Below, piece after piece: positions 61,707 to 64,000 of a stretch of 64,000 bases of DNA. Each line of letters opens with the position of its first letter. Position 1 is the first letter of the stretch. Origin of the DNA: Stenocarpella maydis (taxonomy: Eukaryota > Ascomycota > Sordariomycetes > Diaporthales > Diaporthaceae); contig NQMI01000084.1 of assembly GCA_002270565.1 (NCBI GenBank), positions 145,496 through 209,495 of the forward strand, read 5' to 3'. Position numbers and translations under genes: made by a program. A model generated the notes under the pieces. The model saw only the letters and a program-made list of their open reading frames with translations, did no database searches and had not been told where the DNA came from.

Positions 61707-63658
61707 ATGGCAGCGGTAGACCAGATGCAGGCGCGGGACCTTTTTGAGCAATGGCTCGCCCAGGCCCAGGCGCGTCTTCAGGAGCCCCCGTATGTGCAAC
61801 CCCTGCTCCGTGACCTCCTTGGACCTAGCTGACATGTGCCGTGGCATCAGCTTCGACAATGCACCGATCTTCGTCTGGATGGCCCTCTGGCCTCTGCTCC
61901 TTATTGCCGTCGTCTTGTACTTCAAGGGCGAGCACGACCAGCCAACCCGCTACCGAGTGCCTTCTCCCAAGGTGCCCGAGCCCAAGGAGTTTCTCAAGAA
62001 GCCGAATATAAAGGTGCGAGTGGTGTTTGTCCCACAAGAGATGGGCATGATGGCTCAATTACTTCTCTCAGGTTTCTGGCGCCAGCGCGATTCAATGTTA
62101 TGCCCCAGCCACCGGCCGATTCCTGGGATTCATCAACCCTTCCAGCCCGGCCGCCATCGACCGAGCCGTTGATGCCGCCGAGGCTGCGCAGAAGACATGG
62201 GCCAACACGAGCTTTAGGGAGAGGCGCAAGGTCCTGCGCTCCATGCTGCAGTATGTTCTTGACAACCAGGAGGAGATTTGCCGTGTGGCTTGCCTCGACT
62301 CCGGAAAGACCATGGTCGACGCCCAACTCGGCGAGATCCTCGTCACCGTCGAGAAGCTGCAGTGGACAATCAGCCACGGCGAGAGGGCCCTGGCCCCCAG
62401 CAGGCGGCCCACGAACCTGCTCATGATGTACAAGAAGAATACCGTCCAGTATGAGCCCCTGGGTGTGGTCGCGGCTCTTGTGTCATGGAACTACCCTTTC
62501 CATAACCTCATTGGACCCATCATCTCGGCCATCTTCTCTGGAAACGGAATCCTAGTCAAGGCGTCGGAGCAGACTGCATGGAGTGCGAGCTACTTTGCCA
62601 GCATTGCAAGGGGCGCCCTGATCGCCCACGGCCACGACCCTGCTCTTGTCCAGACTGTCGCCTGCTGGCCGCAAACCGCAAACCATCTCACCTCTCACCC
62701 CAAGATCTCTCATATCACCTTCATCGGCTCCCGCCCAGTGTGCCACAAGGTTGCCGAGTCGGCTGCGAAAGCACTAATCCCAGTGGTTGCCGAGCTGGGT
62801 GGGAAGGATGCCTGCGTTGTCCTGGACTCGGCCGAGGGCGACCTCTCACGGATCTGCGAGACGCTCCTCCGAGGCACCTTCCAGGCGGCAGGTCAGAATT
62901 GTATCGGGATCGAACGCATTATCGCCACTCCCGGTGTCTACGACAAGATCATCGGACGCCTCGAGCGTCGTGTCCAGGCCATCCGCCTCGGCCAAGAAGC
63001 GGACATGGGTGCACTGATCTCCGATGCATCCTTCGGACGACTTGAGGGCCTGGTCCAGGACGCAGTCAAGAACGGCGCGCGCCTACTTGCGGGTGGCAAA
63101 CGCTATTCTCACCCCGACTACCCTAGCGGCCACTACTTCAGCCCGACACTGCTCGTCGATGTGACGCCTGACATGGGCATAGCCAACGAAGAATGCTTTG
63201 GGCCCATCATGGTAATCATGCGCGCCGCGTCCAACACCCCAGCTGACATCCTCCGCGTGGCGAACGCGCCCGATTTTGGCCTCGGCGCCAGCGTGTTCGG
63301 GCGGGACTCGGACCCCGTCCTGCAAGCCATCGTCAAGGGCCTGAAGTGCGGCATGGTTGCCATCAACGACTTCGCCGCCTTCTACGCCGTCCAGTTGCCT
63401 TTTGGCGGTGTCGCGGGCTCGGGTTACGGCCGGTTCGCCGGCGAGGAAGGGCTCAGGGGCTTGTGTAATATCAAGGCTGTGTGCGCGGACCGATGGGGGT
63501 GGGCGGGTGTCAGGACGAGCATCCCGCCGCCCATCAGATACCCTATCGACAGTCAGGACCGAAGCTGGAAGTTTGCCAAGGGTGTTGTCGAGACAGGGTA
63601 TGCACTGGGCACGGCGAGGAAGATTGGTGGCGTGCTGGGGATTTTGAAGAACATGTGA
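61707..63658 (+). CDS. MSC7: Membrane-anchored aldehyde dehydrogenase, Msc7-like
   Basis: 610-aa ALDH-superfamily protein in three exons: 61707-61789, 61851-62013, 62072-63658; introns are 61 and 58 bp; sum 1833 nt. An N-terminal hydrophobic segment at about 34-52 (IFVWMALWPLLLIAVVLYF), not present in soluble ALDHs, followed by a linker and then YAPATGRFLG, resembles yeast Msc7, an endomembrane (ER) ALDH relative. The catalytic domain is complete: WNYPFHN, the general-base Glu in VVAELGGKDA (about 323), the nucleophile Cys in GQNC (about 359), and late NDFAAFYAVQLPFGGVAGSGYGRF-type elements. It presumably oxidises an aldehyde with NAD(P)+, but the substrate is unknown. The first exon is short; its use is supported by phase and by placing the membrane segment intact. 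Confidence 0.93.
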
Positions 63659-64000
63659 AAATGGAGTAGTGTCGGGAGTATGGAAAATGTCCTCTTATTT
63701 GAAGAGAACGTCAAGTAGATATTAGAGATGAAAACCCGGGATGATTAGGTGGTGAGGTGGTAGACTACCTAGGTATATAAACAGGCACCCTGTATATAAT
63801 AACACTAATCTTATAACATGTTCCTCATTGCCGGAAACAGAATGCATACCACATGCAGGGTATTTTATGCTGACAGGCAAATTTTGTGACTAGCCGAACA
63901 CTATGGGCTATCTGGTCATGGAACCCCCAATATAGCGAGGGAATTGGCTCCATAGTTTGCTTCTTCGACAGCTGTCAATCGACAGCGGCCCCCCCCCCCC
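63659..64000. other. Intergenic, 3' flank of MSC7
   Basis: No gene seen. Contains TACCTAGGTA at 63766-63775 followed by TATATAA, and ends in a C12 run at the window edge. Confidence 0.55.

Noticed and set aside
63766..63785. TATA-box promoter after MSC7
   Set aside because: TATATAA is present, but no downstream gene is visible before the window ends, so its role cannot be judged.

Overview
The window reads as nuclear DNA of a filamentous ascomycete (Pezizomycotina, most likely Sordariomycetes). Genes are broken by short introns (mostly 51-90 bp) with GT...CTRAC/CTGAC...YAG signals. The gene set is fungal: a Nim1-type septin/morphogenesis kinase, a Pho85-type cyclin, the DASH subunit Hsk3, and an Msc7-type membrane aldehyde dehydrogenase. 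Coding third positions are G/C-rich. The species cannot be named from this sequence. No rRNA, tRNA, CRISPR array or recognisable transposon was found.

Layout. 0.5-9.6 kb: a divergent pair, a GIN4/HSL1-like kinase (minus) and SMC5 (plus). 9.6-19.4 kb: almost no coding signal, ending in a long pyrimidine-rich leader. 19.4-22.3 kb: a protein with a ketopantoate-reductase-type domain and a long Pro/Gly-rich tail. 25.1-29.2 kb: a compact block of HSK3 (91 aa in three exons), RNase P subunit RPR2 (minus) and SUB2 (plus). 29.2-41.0 kb: a second gene-poor stretch, also ending in a C/T-rich leader. 41.0-43.1 kb: a PCL-type cyclin. 47.0-49.2 kb: a Ded1/Vasa-type DEAD-box helicase (minus) with a probable 5'-UTR intron. 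51.3-53.4 kb: IPI1 (minus) and a dynein roadblock/LC7 light chain (plus), divergent. 54.9-59.6 kb: an uncharacterised 1244-aa protein. 60.1-63.7 kb: a secreted CREG-like flavin-fold protein (minus) and an MSC7-like aldehyde dehydrogenase (plus), divergent.

Function. Most genes are housekeeping. They cover chromosome maintenance and segregation (SMC5, HSK3), cell cycle and morphogenesis (kinase, PCL cyclin), RNA processing and export (SUB2, RPR2, DEAD-box helicase), 60S ribosome assembly (IPI1) and dynein transport (roadblock). Nothing suggests a biosynthetic cluster or operon. All exon models were checked by hand: each summed coding length is divisible by three and the conserved motifs rejoin across splice sites.

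The most interesting points are a GC-AG intron in IPI1, a frame-preserving 66-bp intron and a 727-bp repeat-bearing intron in the unknown 1244-aa gene, a 658-bp first intron in SUB2, a palindromic word (TACCTAGGTA) that is both dispersed and tandem, and short codon-biased stretches inside otherwise empty regions.
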